Made by a program: the position numbers and the translations under genes. Shown here in pieces: positions 29,264-37,800 of a DNA stretch of 60,170 nucleotides (within the stretch, counting starts at the first letter, position 1; each line of letters begins with the position of its first letter). Source of the DNA: Candidatus Mediterraneibacter intestinavium (lineage in GTDB: Bacteria; Bacillota; Clostridia; Lachnospirales; Lachnospiraceae); NCBI GenBank assembly GCA_019119205.1, contig DWXK01000019.1, forward strand, positions 1-60,170. The letters are read 5' to 3'. The notes beneath the pieces are model-generated. The model saw only the letters and a program-made list of their open reading frames with translations. It was not told where the DNA came from and searched no databases.

Positions 29264-30250
29264 TTACAGCATGGAGCTTCTCAGTTCCTCGCCGCTCTTT
29301 GCGCTTAAATATGCCGGAGCGATATCAAATACCGTCTTGCATCCGGACACTCCCTCTGACGCCAGACGGAAAGCAGCCCGTGCATATGCCACGAGTACAG
29401 AAGATGTAAATTCCGGATTGGAATCCAGCTTCAGTCTGTACTCGATCAGATGGCTGTTCTCTTTCTCCCATCCGGTCTTCCCGCTGCGCAGGACAAATCC
29501 TCCGTGCGGGATCCCGCTGTGTTTTTCTTTCAGTTCTTCCTCGCTGATGAAGTGTACTGTAGTGTCATAGTCCGAGAAATAGTTCGGCATGGTCTTGATC
29601 TCTTCCTCCACCTTTGCCGCATCTGCACCCTCTTCCAGGACTACGAAACACTCTCTTGTATGTTTCTCCCTCGTGGTAAGCTCCGGATTTTCTCCGTTTC
29701 TCACCGCATCAAGCGCACTCTCCACCGGGATCGTGTACTGTTTCGCATCTTTTACGCCCTCCACGCGGCGGATGGCGTCAGAATGTCCCTGGCTGACACC
29801 TTTTCCCCAGAAGGTATAATCTTTTCCTTCCGGAAGGATCGCGTTGGCATACAGCCGGTTCAGAGAGAACATTCCCGGGTCCCAGCCCACGGAGATGATC
29901 CCTACTCTGCCGCCTTTTTTCGCCGCTGCATCCACATTTGCGAAATGCTCCGGGATCCTTGCATGAGTGTCAAAGCTGTCAATGACATTGAACATCTCCG
30001 CAAACTTCGGAGTCTGCTCCGGCAGGTCTGTAGCGCTTCCTCCGCAGAGGATCATCACGTCGATCTTATCTTTCCACTCTGCCGCATCGTCGATCCGGCA
30101 CACCGGAACTCCCTCTGTCAGGATCTTTACACTCTCCGGGGCCCTGCGGGTAAACACTGCCGCAAGCTGCATATCACTGTTCTGACGGATGGCACACTCT
30201 ACGCCCCGTCCCAGGTTTCCATAACCTAAAATCCCAATTCGAATACTCAT
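29264..30250 (-). CDS. ddh: meso-Diaminopimelate dehydrogenase
   Basis: The 328-residue NADPH-dependent enzyme aminates tetrahydrodipicolinate directly to meso-diaminopimelate, supplying lysine and peptidoglycan. Evidence is the Rossmann start MSIRIGILGYGNLGRGVECA, CGGSATDLPEQTPKF, the VGWDPGMFSLNRLYANAILP segment and TFWGKGVSQGHSDAIRR, which match Ddh rather than dihydrodipicolinate reductase. I chose the start at 30250, where AAAGGAG precedes an ATG; the open frame reaches 30436 but crosses a 14-bp hairpin. Its place inside an arabinose gene cluster is unusual. Confidence 0.95.
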   Translation of the reverse strand: MSIRIGILGYGNLGRGVECAIRQNSDMQLAAVFTRRAPESVKILTEGVPVCRIDDAAEWKDKIDVMILCGGSATDLPEQTPKFAEMFNVIDSFDTHARIPEHFANVDAAAKKGGRVGIISVGWDPGMFSLNRLYANAILPEGKDYTFWGKGVSQGHSDAIRRVEGVKDAKQYTIPVESALDAVRNGENPELTTREKHTRECFVVLEEGADAAKVEEEIKTMPNYFSDYDTTVHFISEEELKEKHSGIPHGGFVLRSGKTGWEKENSHLIEYRLKLDSNPEFTSSVLVAYARAAFRLASEGVSGCKTVFDIAPAYLSAKSGEELRSSML

Positions 30251-30382
30251 CTTTTTACTCCTTTGGTATTGTTGATCGTGTTCCATCTGCCGGAAATCTA
30301 AGCTGCATCCCGGCAGGATCACTTCGTCTGTTATTATACCGTTCACAGAGTAACTTTTCAATGCATTTTCACCGAATCTCCT

Positions 30383-30422
30383 GCGAACCGCTGCAGATGC
30401 ACATGCACCTGCAGCGGTTCGC
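30383..30422. repeat. Perfect 14-bp inverted repeat between araA and ddh
   Basis: GCGAACCGCTGCAG (30383-30396) and CTGCAGCGGTTCGC (30409-30422) enclose ATGCACATGCAC. There is no T run on either strand. It lies just after the araA stop and could cap the araA mRNA 3' end or be an unrecognised operator. Confidence 0.6.
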
Positions 30423-30445
30423 GCGGCGCCGTTCATACATCCTCA

Positions 30446-31945
30446 CTATTTCCTGTATGCTATGTCATTCCAGCGGAGCTCATTTTTCAGGTTCCGGATC
30501 GTAGTCTCCTTATCGATATAGACTGCCTCAATCCCCATCATTGCCGCCCAGTCGCCCATCTGTTCTGCAGTCAGGTCATAGGTGAAGGCGGTGTGGTGTG
30601 CCCCTCCGCACAGGATCCATGCCTCCGCGCCGGTATAAAGATCCGGCTCCGGGGTCCAGAATGCAGTCGCCACAGGAAGCTTCGGCATCGGTTTCTCAGT
30701 CTTCCTGCAGTCTACATTATTGATGATCAGGCGGAAACGGTCTCCCAGATCGATCAGGGATGTGGCGATCGCAGGGCCTTCCTTTGCAGTGAACACCAGC
30801 CTTGCCGGATCCTCCCTGTCACCCATGGACAGCGGATTTACCTTGATACTGACAGGACCGTCTGCGATCGACGGGCACACTTCCAGCATATGAGCCTGAA
30901 GGATGCCTTCTTTTCCCGGTACGAGGTTGTATGTATAGTCTTCCATGAAGGAGCTTCCTTTTGCATCTTTCATGCCCTCGGTCATGATCTTCATGATCCG
31001 CACCATGGCAGCCGTCTTCCAGTCTCCTTCCCCGCCGAAACCGTAGCCTTTCTGCATCAGTCTCTGGATGGCAAGCCCCGGGAGCTGTTTTAAGCTTCCC
31101 AGATCCCCGAAATGGGTGACGATCGCCTGATAATCCTTCTCTTCCAGGAACCGCTCAAATCCGATCTCGATCCTTGCCTGCTCTGCCACATGGCGGCGGA
31201 ACTCCTCCGGATCCCGCCCTTCCAGAAGGATCTCGTAAGTATCATAATACTCATCTGTAAGAGCCTTTACTTCCCCTTCTTTTACATCTGCGACCGCCTC
31301 CGCGATCTCATTGACCGGATAAGCATCCACTTCCCAGCCAAATTTGATCTGGGCTTCCACTTTATCGCCGTCGGTCACTGCCACATTGCGCATATTGTCT
31401 GCCACTCTCATGACGCGGACATGGCTGCTCTCGATGACTCCCACCGCCGTGCGCATCCAGGAAGCAATCTTCTTCTGCACCTTCTCGTCAGACCAGTGAC
31501 CCACGACCACTTTCCGCTCGATCCCCATCCGGGTAAAGATATGTCCGAACTCGCGTCCTCCGTGTGCTGACTGGTTCTCGTTCATGAAATCCATGTCAAT
31601 GGTATCGTACGGGATCTCCATGTTAAACTGGGTGTGCAGATGGAGCAGGGGTTTCCTGTACTCCTGGAGTCCCAGGATCCATGACTTTGCAGGAGAAAAG
31701 GTATGCATCCATGTGATGACTCCTGCACAGTTTTCATCCATGTTTGCCTCATTGAAGGTCTTCCTGATCAGTTCATTTGTGATCAGGGTCGGCTTCCACA
31801 CCACCTCATAGGGAAGGATGCCGGACTCATTTAACTTTTCCACAATGATCCGGGAGTGCTCCGCCACATGGGCAAGACACTCGTCACCGTATAAGTCCTG
31901 TGATCCTGTGCAAAACCAGAATTTGTAGTCTTTTCTTTTTAACAT
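30446..31945 (-). CDS. araA: L-arabinose isomerase
   Basis: The 499-residue enzyme isomerises L-arabinose to L-ribulose. It starts with FWFCTGSQDLYGDECLAHVA and shows the family segments WMHTFSPAKSWILGL, LHTQFNMEIPYDTIDMDFMN, FGGEGDWKTAAMVRIMK and the late VATAFWTPEPD and GGAHHT, covering the Mn-binding Glu and His positions. GGAGGAAAT precedes the ATG. It begins 44 nt after the araR stop with no clear promoter between, so araR and araA are probably co-transcribed. Confidence 0.98.
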   Translation of the reverse strand: MLKRKDYKFWFCTGSQDLYGDECLAHVAEHSRIIVEKLNESGILPYEVVWKPTLITNELIRKTFNEANMDENCAGVITWMHTFSPAKSWILGLQEYRKPLLHLHTQFNMEIPYDTIDMDFMNENQSAHGGREFGHIFTRMGIERKVVVGHWSDEKVQKKIASWMRTAVGVIESSHVRVMRVADNMRNVAVTDGDKVEAQIKFGWEVDAYPVNEIAEAVADVKEGEVKALTDEYYDTYEILLEGRDPEEFRRHVAEQARIEIGFERFLEEKDYQAIVTHFGDLGSLKQLPGLAIQRLMQKGYGFGGEGDWKTAAMVRIMKIMTEGMKDAKGSSFMEDYTYNLVPGKEGILQAHMLEVCPSIADGPVSIKVNPLSMGDREDPARLVFTAKEGPAIATSLIDLGDRFRLIINNVDCRKTEKPMPKLPVATAFWTPEPDLYTGAEAWILCGGAHHTAFTYDLTAEQMGDWAAMMGIEAVYIDKETTIRNLKNELRWNDIAYRK

Positions 31946-31989
31946 CGTTTATTTCCTCCTTTTCTTTCAGGGCTCTCCCTGCACTTTTG

Positions 31990-33072
31990 CTATACGATCC
32001 GTTCAGCCACCCTCACGGAATCTCTCAGGATAAGCTTCGGCTCAAACTCTTCAGACTCCATTTTTTCTCCCAGGAAAATGCGTCCTACTATTTTACATGC
32101 CGCCGTCCGTCCCAGGTCCTCCACCGGATTTCTCACTGAAGTCAGCGGAACAGGACAGAATTCAGCCTTGGCGGAATTGTCTATACCCACCACCGATATA
32201 TCCTCCGGAACTTTTTTCCCCGCTTTTTTCAGGATATCGACCAGCTTGTACGCAACTTCGTCATTGTAGCAGACACATGCGGTGCATTCCTGAAGCCGCT
32301 TCAGGATCCGTCGGCTTTCTTCTTCCAGTTCCTCGCTCTCTCCGGAATCCAGCCAGATGATCCTTCCATTCCGGATCTTGATATCTCTTTCCATAAGCGC
32401 TTCTGTGTATCCTGCATACCGGAGATGGCCCTGCCCGTCGTCAGACTTAAAGATCCCGCCGATCCGGGTATGCCCACACTCCAGCAGATGCTTCGCTGCG
32501 AGATATCCCGCCTTCCGATCGTCCAGGCTGACATGGGGAATGTCAAGATCGCGGTAGAAACTGTTTACGAACAGAACAGGGACCCCCATTTTCTCGATCT
32601 CCCTGTACAGGTCAAGGTTCGGATTTGGCAGACCGCTCTTTACCGCCTCTGCGATCAGCCCGTCCACAGAACGGGTGCGGATCAGTTCTTTGAGTATCAT
32701 CCTCTCCCTCTCCACCGCATTGTCATTGACGGCTATCTGAAGGATGCAGCCTTCCCGGGACAGTTCTGATTCCATCCCGCGGATGAGAGCCGGAAAAATA
32801 TATGTGTCCACATGTGTCAGCATCACGGCGATCCGGGTCTCTCCCGCCGATGTCCTCCGGGTGTTCACAGACACATAAGTTCCGCTTCCGCGCCTGCTCA
32901 CCAGGATTCCCTCAGCATTCAAGTCTTTCAGGGCACGCCGGACAGTCTGGCGGCTGACGCCGAACTGCTCCGCCAGTTCTTTTTCCGAAGGGATGCGTTC
33001 TCCATAGCACAGAGTTCCCTTTTCAATCTCTTCTGTGAGCCATGCTGTGATCTGTCTGTACTTTTTCTGCAT
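31990..33072 (-). CDS. araR: GntR-LacI hybrid regulator, AraR type
   Basis: The 360-residue repressor has an N-terminal GntR winged helix (residues 1-~68: YGERIPSEKELAEQFGVSRQ, VRRALKDLNAEG, SRRGSGTYV) fused to a LacI/periplasmic-binding-like effector domain (VSVVGIDNSAKAEFCPVPLT, SVRNPVEDLG). This architecture is that of AraR, which is released from DNA by L-arabinose. I chose the ATG at 33072 with GGAGGGG upstream. A tandem direct repeat TTGTATTGA in its own upstream region is a candidate operator, implying autoregulation together with araA. Confidence 0.93.
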   Translation of the reverse strand: MQKKYRQITAWLTEEIEKGTLCYGERIPSEKELAEQFGVSRQTVRRALKDLNAEGILVSRRGSGTYVSVNTRRTSAGETRIAVMLTHVDTYIFPALIRGMESELSREGCILQIAVNDNAVERERMILKELIRTRSVDGLIAEAVKSGLPNPNLDLYREIEKMGVPVLFVNSFYRDLDIPHVSLDDRKAGYLAAKHLLECGHTRIGGIFKSDDGQGHLRYAGYTEALMERDIKIRNGRIIWLDSGESEELEEESRRILKRLQECTACVCYNDEVAYKLVDILKKAGKKVPEDISVVGIDNSAKAEFCPVPLTSVRNPVEDLGRTAACKIVGRIFLGEKMESEEFEPKLILRDSVRVAERIV

Positions 33073-33158
33073 CTGTCCCCTCCTTTTCCTGATCATAGAT
33101 ATGTTGGGCAGCATCTGCTCCCGGACAGCAGTTCCGCTCTCCACGATTCAACTATACA

Positions 33159-33179
33159 TCAATACAACTTTCAATACAA
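33159..33179 (-). promoter_or_regulatory. Tandem TTGTATTGA repeat, candidate AraR operator
   Basis: On the minus strand TTGTATTGA occurs twice (33171-33179 and 33159-33167), 12 bases apart, about 90 nt upstream of araR. Twelve-base spacing places both copies near one helix face. Binding by AraR is inferred from position only. Confidence 0.4.
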
Positions 33180-33219
33180 TTCGCAGTATTTCTAAAATTG
33201 CACACCACTTTTTTGTATA

Positions 33220-33275
33220 AAAATAGAAAGATGTATTGCTTTTCCTCTCAAAAAGCAATACATCTTTCTATTTTC
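33220..33275. terminator. Terminator after mscS
   Basis: AGAAAGATGTATTGCTTTT (33225-33243) pairs with AAAAAGCAATACATCTTTCT (33250-33269). On the minus strand it is followed by ATTTTTAT, terminating mscS and shielding araR. Confidence 0.9.
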
Positions 33276-33290
33276 TCCGTCTTTCCCTCG

Positions 33291-34280
33291 TCAGGACTTC
33301 TCCCGGCCTTTCACTGTCTCAGACGGCTGCTGTTTCACATGCACCGTAAGCTGATCATACGGAATCTCAATCCCCTCCGCGTCAAACGTAAGCTTGATAT
33401 TCTCCAGCAGTTCCCATCTTGTCGCCCAGTATTTCTCTGTCGGGACCCATGCCCTCAGCCCGATCACGACCGCACTGTCCGCAAGAGAATCTACAAACAC
33501 CTTGATATCCTCATCCTGTATGATATCTTCATGTGACAGAAGCATATTTTCAATCAGACCTTTCGCCTTTTTCAGATCCGAATCATAGGAGATCCCCACC
33601 TTCAGATCAAGCTGGCGTTCCGGTCTCGCCGTAACATTTGTCAGACTGTTGTCTGTCAGGATACTGTTCGGGACTACAACAGTCTGATTGTCAACCGTTG
33701 TCATTTTAGTATAAAAGATCTGTATCTCTTTTACTGTTCCTTCAATCCCTTCCCCTGTAACGATAATGTAGTCTCCCACGGCAAAGGGCTTGAGCAGAAG
33801 TATCAAGATCCCTCCTGCCAGATTAGAAAGACTCCCCTTTAGCGCCAGGCCTACCGCAACTCCGGCTGAAGCGATCAAAGCCGCGACAGAAGACGGTTCC
33901 ACGCCGAATCTTGTGGCAATGGAGAAGATCAGGATCGCATACAGGCCGAACTTCAAAAACGAATCCACGAACTGCCGTACTCCCATATCTGCTTCCGCCC
34001 GTTCCATGGAGCGGCGCACCAGTTTCCGGATCCAGCTGATCACCTTGCTCCCCACCACAAAAAACACAAAAGCGAACACTACCCTGATCCCGAACGCGAT
34101 GATATCCGGGAGATTATCCTGAAACATCTGGAAGAACTGGTTCACTTCCTGTCCTGCTTCCGCCGTCACTTCCGTAGCAGAGTCGATCACTTCTTCCACA
34201 GTCTGGTCCGTTGTTCCGGACGTGGATGTAAGGGCCGTTATATATGTCATCAATTTTCCTGCTGTTCCAAACATTTTCAT
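33291..34280 (-). CDS. mscS: Small-conductance mechanosensitive channel
   Basis: The 329-residue membrane protein opens under hypo-osmotic stress to release solutes. Three N-terminal membrane segments end in a pore helix (VAALIASAGVAVGLALKGSL), followed by the cytoplasmic beta domain (AVGDYIIVTGEGIEGTVKEI, VVVPNSILTDNSLTN). The ATG at 34280 overlaps the pgeF stop as ATGA, which suggests translational coupling; a second ATG at 34274 is better placed relative to GGAGG. Last gene of the housekeeping run; a strong terminator follows. Confidence 0.95.
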   Translation of the reverse strand: MKMFGTAGKLMTYITALTSTSGTTDQTVEEVIDSATEVTAEAGQEVNQFFQMFQDNLPDIIAFGIRVVFAFVFFVVGSKVISWIRKLVRRSMERAEADMGVRQFVDSFLKFGLYAILIFSIATRFGVEPSSVAALIASAGVAVGLALKGSLSNLAGGILILLLKPFAVGDYIIVTGEGIEGTVKEIQIFYTKMTTVDNQTVVVPNSILTDNSLTNVTARPERQLDLKVGISYDSDLKKAKGLIENMLLSHEDIIQDEDIKVFVDSLADSAVVIGLRAWVPTEKYWATRWELLENIKLTFDAEGIEIPYDQLTVHVKQQPSETVKGREKS

Positions 34281-35140
34281 TTACCTCCATATCTGAGGGC
34301 AAGAAATGCACAGAGATTTCCTCTCCGGTTTCCCGCCGTACGGTGGGAATACAGAATCTCACTGTTACAATGGGTGCATACGTTCGTCACTGCCATATGC
34401 TCCGGCAGGACCCCCGCTTCACGGAAGATCAACTCGTTCGCCCTCCAGAGGTCCAGCTGATATTTTCCGTTTTCTTTTCTGTAAAACAATTCCTCCCAGA
34501 ACTTTTCTTCAAAATTTTCCCGGAACTTTTCGATCACATCTTCACTTACCTCATAACAGTCCATACAGACAGAGGGACCGACTGCCGCCAGGATATCTCC
34601 CGGGTCAGAACCGAAGTGTTCCGACATCATTTCCACCGTCTTTTTCCCTATCTTCCCCACAGTCCCGCGCCAGCCCGAGTGGCTCAGACCGACCGCTCTT
34701 TTTACCGGATCCACAAAATACAGCGGGACACAGTCTGCGAACGAAGTCACGAGGCAGATCCCCGGAACGTCTGTGATCAGTCCATCTACGTCGGTGTAAT
34801 CCCGCTCCCTCACGATGCCCTTGCCCCGGTCTTCCTCTTTTACGAGGCGGATATTTGTAGTATGGGTCTGCTGTGAGAGTACCATATCCTCACATTTCAC
34901 TCCAATGGATGCACCGATCCGCCTGAAATTCTCCCGCACCGCCTCAGGATCATCTCCCCGGTCAAAACTCAGGTTCAAAGAAGCAAAGTCCCCTCTGCTC
35001 ACCCCGCCCAGTCTTGTAGAAAACCCATGGTCCACGATCCCTGTCCTCTCCAAAAGAGGGAACTGCAGATAAGGAGTCCCGTCCAGTCCTCTCTCATCAA
35101 ATATGTGACTGTCATTTTTATAACGGAGCCCCAGGCTCAT
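34277..35140 (-). CDS. pgeF: Purine nucleoside phosphorylase / peptidoglycan editing factor PgeF family (YfiH, LACC1)
   Basis: The 287-residue protein has the conserved motifs of the DUF152/YfiH family: FSTRLGGVSRGDFASLNLS, TSFADCVPLYFVDP, GLSHSGWRGTVGKI and GPSVCMDCYEVSEDV, containing the His and Cys zinc ligands. Relatives have been reported as purine nucleoside phosphorylase/adenosine deaminase and as cell-wall editing factor. GGGAGGCGG precedes the ATG. It overlaps mscS by four bases. Confidence 0.93.
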   Translation of the reverse strand: MSLGLRYKNDSHIFDERGLDGTPYLQFPLLERTGIVDHGFSTRLGGVSRGDFASLNLSFDRGDDPEAVRENFRRIGASIGVKCEDMVLSQQTHTTNIRLVKEEDRGKGIVRERDYTDVDGLITDVPGICLVTSFADCVPLYFVDPVKRAVGLSHSGWRGTVGKIGKKTVEMMSEHFGSDPGDILAAVGPSVCMDCYEVSEDVIEKFRENFEEKFWEELFYRKENGKYQLDLWRANELIFREAGVLPEHMAVTNVCTHCNSEILYSHRTAGNRRGNLCAFLALRYGGK

Positions 35141-35243
35141 AGCTTCCGCCTCCCTTCATCTCAAATCTCACTTTGCAGATACCGTCCTGCTGCCGTCCCC
35201 GACATTACAAACATGCAGGATTATCCGGTCATCCCTCCTCCGC

Positions 35244-35594
35244 TCAGAAGGCATCCCGGATATGGGTGACTTTTGTCCCCTCGATCCCGATCACATCAAA
35301 CCGGCAGGGCACATCACTTTTCCCGTGTTCTGTCAGATAGTACAGCGCAGCCCGACGGATCCGCTGCTGTTTCCGCGCGTCCACTGCCTCGAGCGGGCTG
35401 CCTTTTTTCCCATCAGAGCGGTACTTCACTTCACAGAATACCAGATACTCCCCGTCTCTTGCAACTATATCGATCTCTCCGTTTCTGGTTCTGTAATTGT
35501 ACTCCAGAATCTTCCATCCCTCCTGCTCCAGATAAAAACCGGCCGCACGCTCATAGTCCGCACCTGTCTTCCGCCTGTTTCTGTTCTCCTGCAT
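35244..35594 (-). CDS. yraN: YraN (UPF0102) family protein
   Basis: The 116-residue protein has the restriction-endonuclease-like core of UPF0102: GADYERAAGFYLEQEGWKIL, RNGEIDIVARDGEYLVFCEV and K, corresponding to the E...D...ExK metal-binding pattern. Cellular role is unsettled. It lies 30 nt after rnhB, the usual neighbour of this family, with GGGAGG before the ATG. Confidence 0.93.
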   Translation of the reverse strand: MQENRNRRKTGADYERAAGFYLEQEGWKILEYNYRTRNGEIDIVARDGEYLVFCEVKYRSDGKKGSPLEAVDARKQQRIRRAALYYLTEHGKSDVPCRFDVIGIEGTKVTHIRDAF

Positions 35595-35624
35595 ACAAGT
35601 CCTCCCGCGCCATTCCTGCGCCTC

Positions 35625-36389
35625 TCACACGTCCACAAAATGCCCGATAAAGGAATGTCGGTGGATGGGAGTCGGACCCAGGCTTTTCAGTGCTTCGATA
35701 TGCTCCTTTGAGCCGTATCCCTTGTTCTGCGCGAACCCGTATCCCGGGAGGATATCGTCATACTGTATCATCAGCCTGTCCCTTGTCACCTTTGCGATGA
35801 TGCTCGCCGCGGCGATAGACACGCTCTTCGCATCCCCCTTGATGATCGGCACCTGCGGAATCGTCATCTCCGGGATCGTCACCGCATCATTCAAAAGAAG
35901 TTCCGGCTCCGTTGAAAGGCTGTCCACTGCCTGGCGCATCGCCTCATAGGTTGCCTGAAGGATATTGATCTCATCGATCCTTGCCGGCGACGCCATGCCT
36001 ACTCCCACGGACACCGCCTTCTCCATGATCTCATCATAAAGTTCCTCTCTTCTCGCCGCGGACAGCTTTTTGGAATCATTCAGATGGAGGATCTCGCAGC
36101 CCCGAGGCAGGATCACTGCCCCCGCCACGACCGGACCGGCAAGGGGACCTCTTCCCGCCTCGTCGATCCCGCAGATATAGGTATACTGCTCATACTTTCT
36201 CTCATATGCCTTCATGGCATACAGCCTCTCCCTCTCCCGGTCAAGTGCCGCCTGCTTTTTCCGGCATCCGGCGATCAGGTTCTGCACCCCGCGCCGTTCG
36301 TCGGAAGCGTACAAACCGCAGAGAGCATCCCATTCACTCTCTGCGGCATGTTCAAATTCCTTTTTGATCTCTGCGATACTCTTACTCAT
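35625..36389 (-). CDS. rnhB: Ribonuclease HII
   Basis: The 254-residue enzyme removes ribonucleotides from DNA-RNA hybrids. The acidic catalytic cluster appears in ICGIDEAGRGPLAGPVVAGA (Asp, Glu), LNDSKKLSAARREELY and GDAKSVSIAAASIIAKVTRD. The N-terminal ~70 residues preceding the catalytic domain form the helical extension typical of Gram-positive RNase HII. Its first codons overlap the end of lepB by 8 nt; GGAGTG lies upstream. Confidence 0.96.
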   Translation of the reverse strand: MSKSIAEIKKEFEHAAESEWDALCGLYASDERRGVQNLIAGCRKKQAALDRERERLYAMKAYERKYEQYTYICGIDEAGRGPLAGPVVAGAVILPRGCEILHLNDSKKLSAARREELYDEIMEKAVSVGVGMASPARIDEINILQATYEAMRQAVDSLSTEPELLLNDAVTIPEMTIPQVPIIKGDAKSVSIAAASIIAKVTRDRLMIQYDDILPGYGFAQNKGYGSKEHIEALKSLGPTPIHRHSFIGHFVDV

Positions 36390-36918
36390 GTTTTATCACT
36401 CCGAATTCAGACAGGGGCCAGATCCGGATCCATGCGCGTCCAAGAAGATCTTTTCTGTGGATCACGCCCACGTTGGCAGCCCTGCTGTCCTGACTGTTGT
36501 TTCTGTTGTCCCCCAGGACAAAATACTCGTCGTCCCCCAGGGTGACCGGCTCCTCTGCGATCCCCGGATCGAGCATCACTTCATTTCCATAGTGTTCGTC
36601 CAGCTGCTGCCCGTCTATGTAAACATAGCCGTCAACAATCTGGACCGTCTCCCCGGGAAGCCCGATGATCCTCTTGATATAGTATGTTTTTTCCTCATAC
36701 TGATATGGGAAGACAACAATGTCATACCGGTCCGGGTCGCGGAATCTGTATGAGATCTTGTCTACAATGAGCTGATCTCCGTGAGAGAGCGTAGTCTCCA
36801 TCGAGTGTCCGCTTACCTGAGTCCTCTGCCCCACAAATGTGATGATCACCCAGGCAAGTGCCACGATGATGATGATATATACGATCCATCCCATAAGTTC
36901 TTTTAATATGCTTTTCAT
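36382..36918 (-). CDS. lepB: Signal peptidase I (first copy)
   Basis: The 178-residue type I signal peptidase has one N-terminal membrane anchor (WIVYIIIIVALAWVIITFVG), the catalytic Ser39 in SGHSMETTL and the general base Lys82 in YYIKRIIGLPGETVQ, then box E LGDNRNNSQDSR. It removes signal peptides of exported proteins at the outer membrane face. It overlaps ylqF by ATGA and rnhB by 8 nt. A second, different copy lies just upstream of ylqF. Confidence 0.96.
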   Translation of the reverse strand: MKSILKELMGWIVYIIIIVALAWVIITFVGQRTQVSGHSMETTLSHGDQLIVDKISYRFRDPDRYDIVVFPYQYEEKTYYIKRIIGLPGETVQIVDGYVYIDGQQLDEHYGNEVMLDPGIAEEPVTLGDDEYFVLGDNRNNSQDSRAANVGVIHRKDLLGRAWIRIWPLSEFGVIKHE

Positions 36919-37790
36919 CTGCTCTTTCCTTCTTTCTGCTCCTGCGCTTTTTCCGGAGTCTCCAGGGTGATCCTCCCCAGCTGTCCGTTCCGGAAATCAT
37001 CCAGCAGGATCGCTGCAGCTTTTTCCGTATCATATCCGCTCCCCTTCGTCAGGCAATGACGGCTCTGCGCGATCTCTCCCAGCGTTTCATAAGGATCTTC
37101 CGATGTCCCGATCTTATATTTCTCCTCAAGCACGCCCGGATAGGAACCGTTCAGAAATCTTACAAGCTCTGAGGCAAGTTCCTCTGTCTGGAGGATCTCA
37201 TCCTTGATAGATCCGATGAACGCAAGCTTTAATCCCACTTCCTGGTCCTCGAACTTAGGCCAGAGGATCCCCGGCGTATCCAGAAGCTCCACATTCTTGT
37301 TCAGGCGGATCCACTGTTTTCCCTTTGTGACGCCCGGTTTATTCCCCGTCTTCGCGCATGCTTTTCCTGCCAGCGCGTTGATAAATGTAGATTTGCCGAC
37401 GTTTGGTATCCCCACTACCATCGCCCTCACAGGACGGTTCAGGATCCCTCTCTTCCGATCGCGCTCGGTCTTCTCCCTGCATGCTTCCTGGATGACAGAC
37501 TGGATCGACTTGATCCCTCCGCCTTTCTTTGAATTTACCTTTACGGCAGAATACCCTTTTTCCCTGAAGTATTCCAGCCACTCGTCATTTCGCCTGTCCT
37601 CGGCAAGATCCGCCTTGTTCAGAAGGATCAGTCTTGCCTTGTTCTTCCCCAGCTCATCGATATCAGGATTCCTGCTGCTCAGGGGGATCCTCGCATCCAC
37701 CAGCTCGATGATCAGATCGATCAGCTTGATATTCTCCTGCATCATTCTCCGCGCCTTCGTCATATGGCCCGGATACCATTGAAAATGCAT
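36915..37790 (-). CDS. ylqF: Ribosome biogenesis GTPase YlqF (RbgA)
   Basis: The 291-residue circularly permuted GTPase acts in late 50S subunit assembly. It begins MHFQWYPGHMTKARR, followed by the permuted order G4 (LILLNKADL), G1 (VVGIPNVGKSTFIN), G3 (LLDTPGIL), which is diagnostic. I chose the ATG at 37790, with AGGAGGAAAAAG upstream; an in-frame GTG lies at 37808. It begins only 11 nt after the stop of the second signal peptidase gene, whose stop lies inside this binding-site region, and ends in ATGA overlap with lepB. Confidence 0.96.
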   Translation of the reverse strand: MHFQWYPGHMTKARRMMQENIKLIDLIIELVDARIPLSSRNPDIDELGKNKARLILLNKADLAEDRRNDEWLEYFREKGYSAVKVNSKKGGGIKSIQSVIQEACREKTERDRKRGILNRPVRAMVVGIPNVGKSTFINALAGKACAKTGNKPGVTKGKQWIRLNKNVELLDTPGILWPKFEDQEVGLKLAFIGSIKDEILQTEELASELVRFLNGSYPGVLEEKYKIGTSEDPYETLGEIAQSRHCLTKGSGYDTEKAAAILLDDFRNGQLGRITLETPEKAQEQKEGKSR

Positions 37791-37800
37791 CTTTTTCCTC

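Noticed and set aside
30251..30436. Longer N-terminus for ddh
   Set aside because: The extra codons cross a perfect hairpin and lack similarity to Ddh; the ATG at 30250 has AAAGGAG and the conserved N-terminus.
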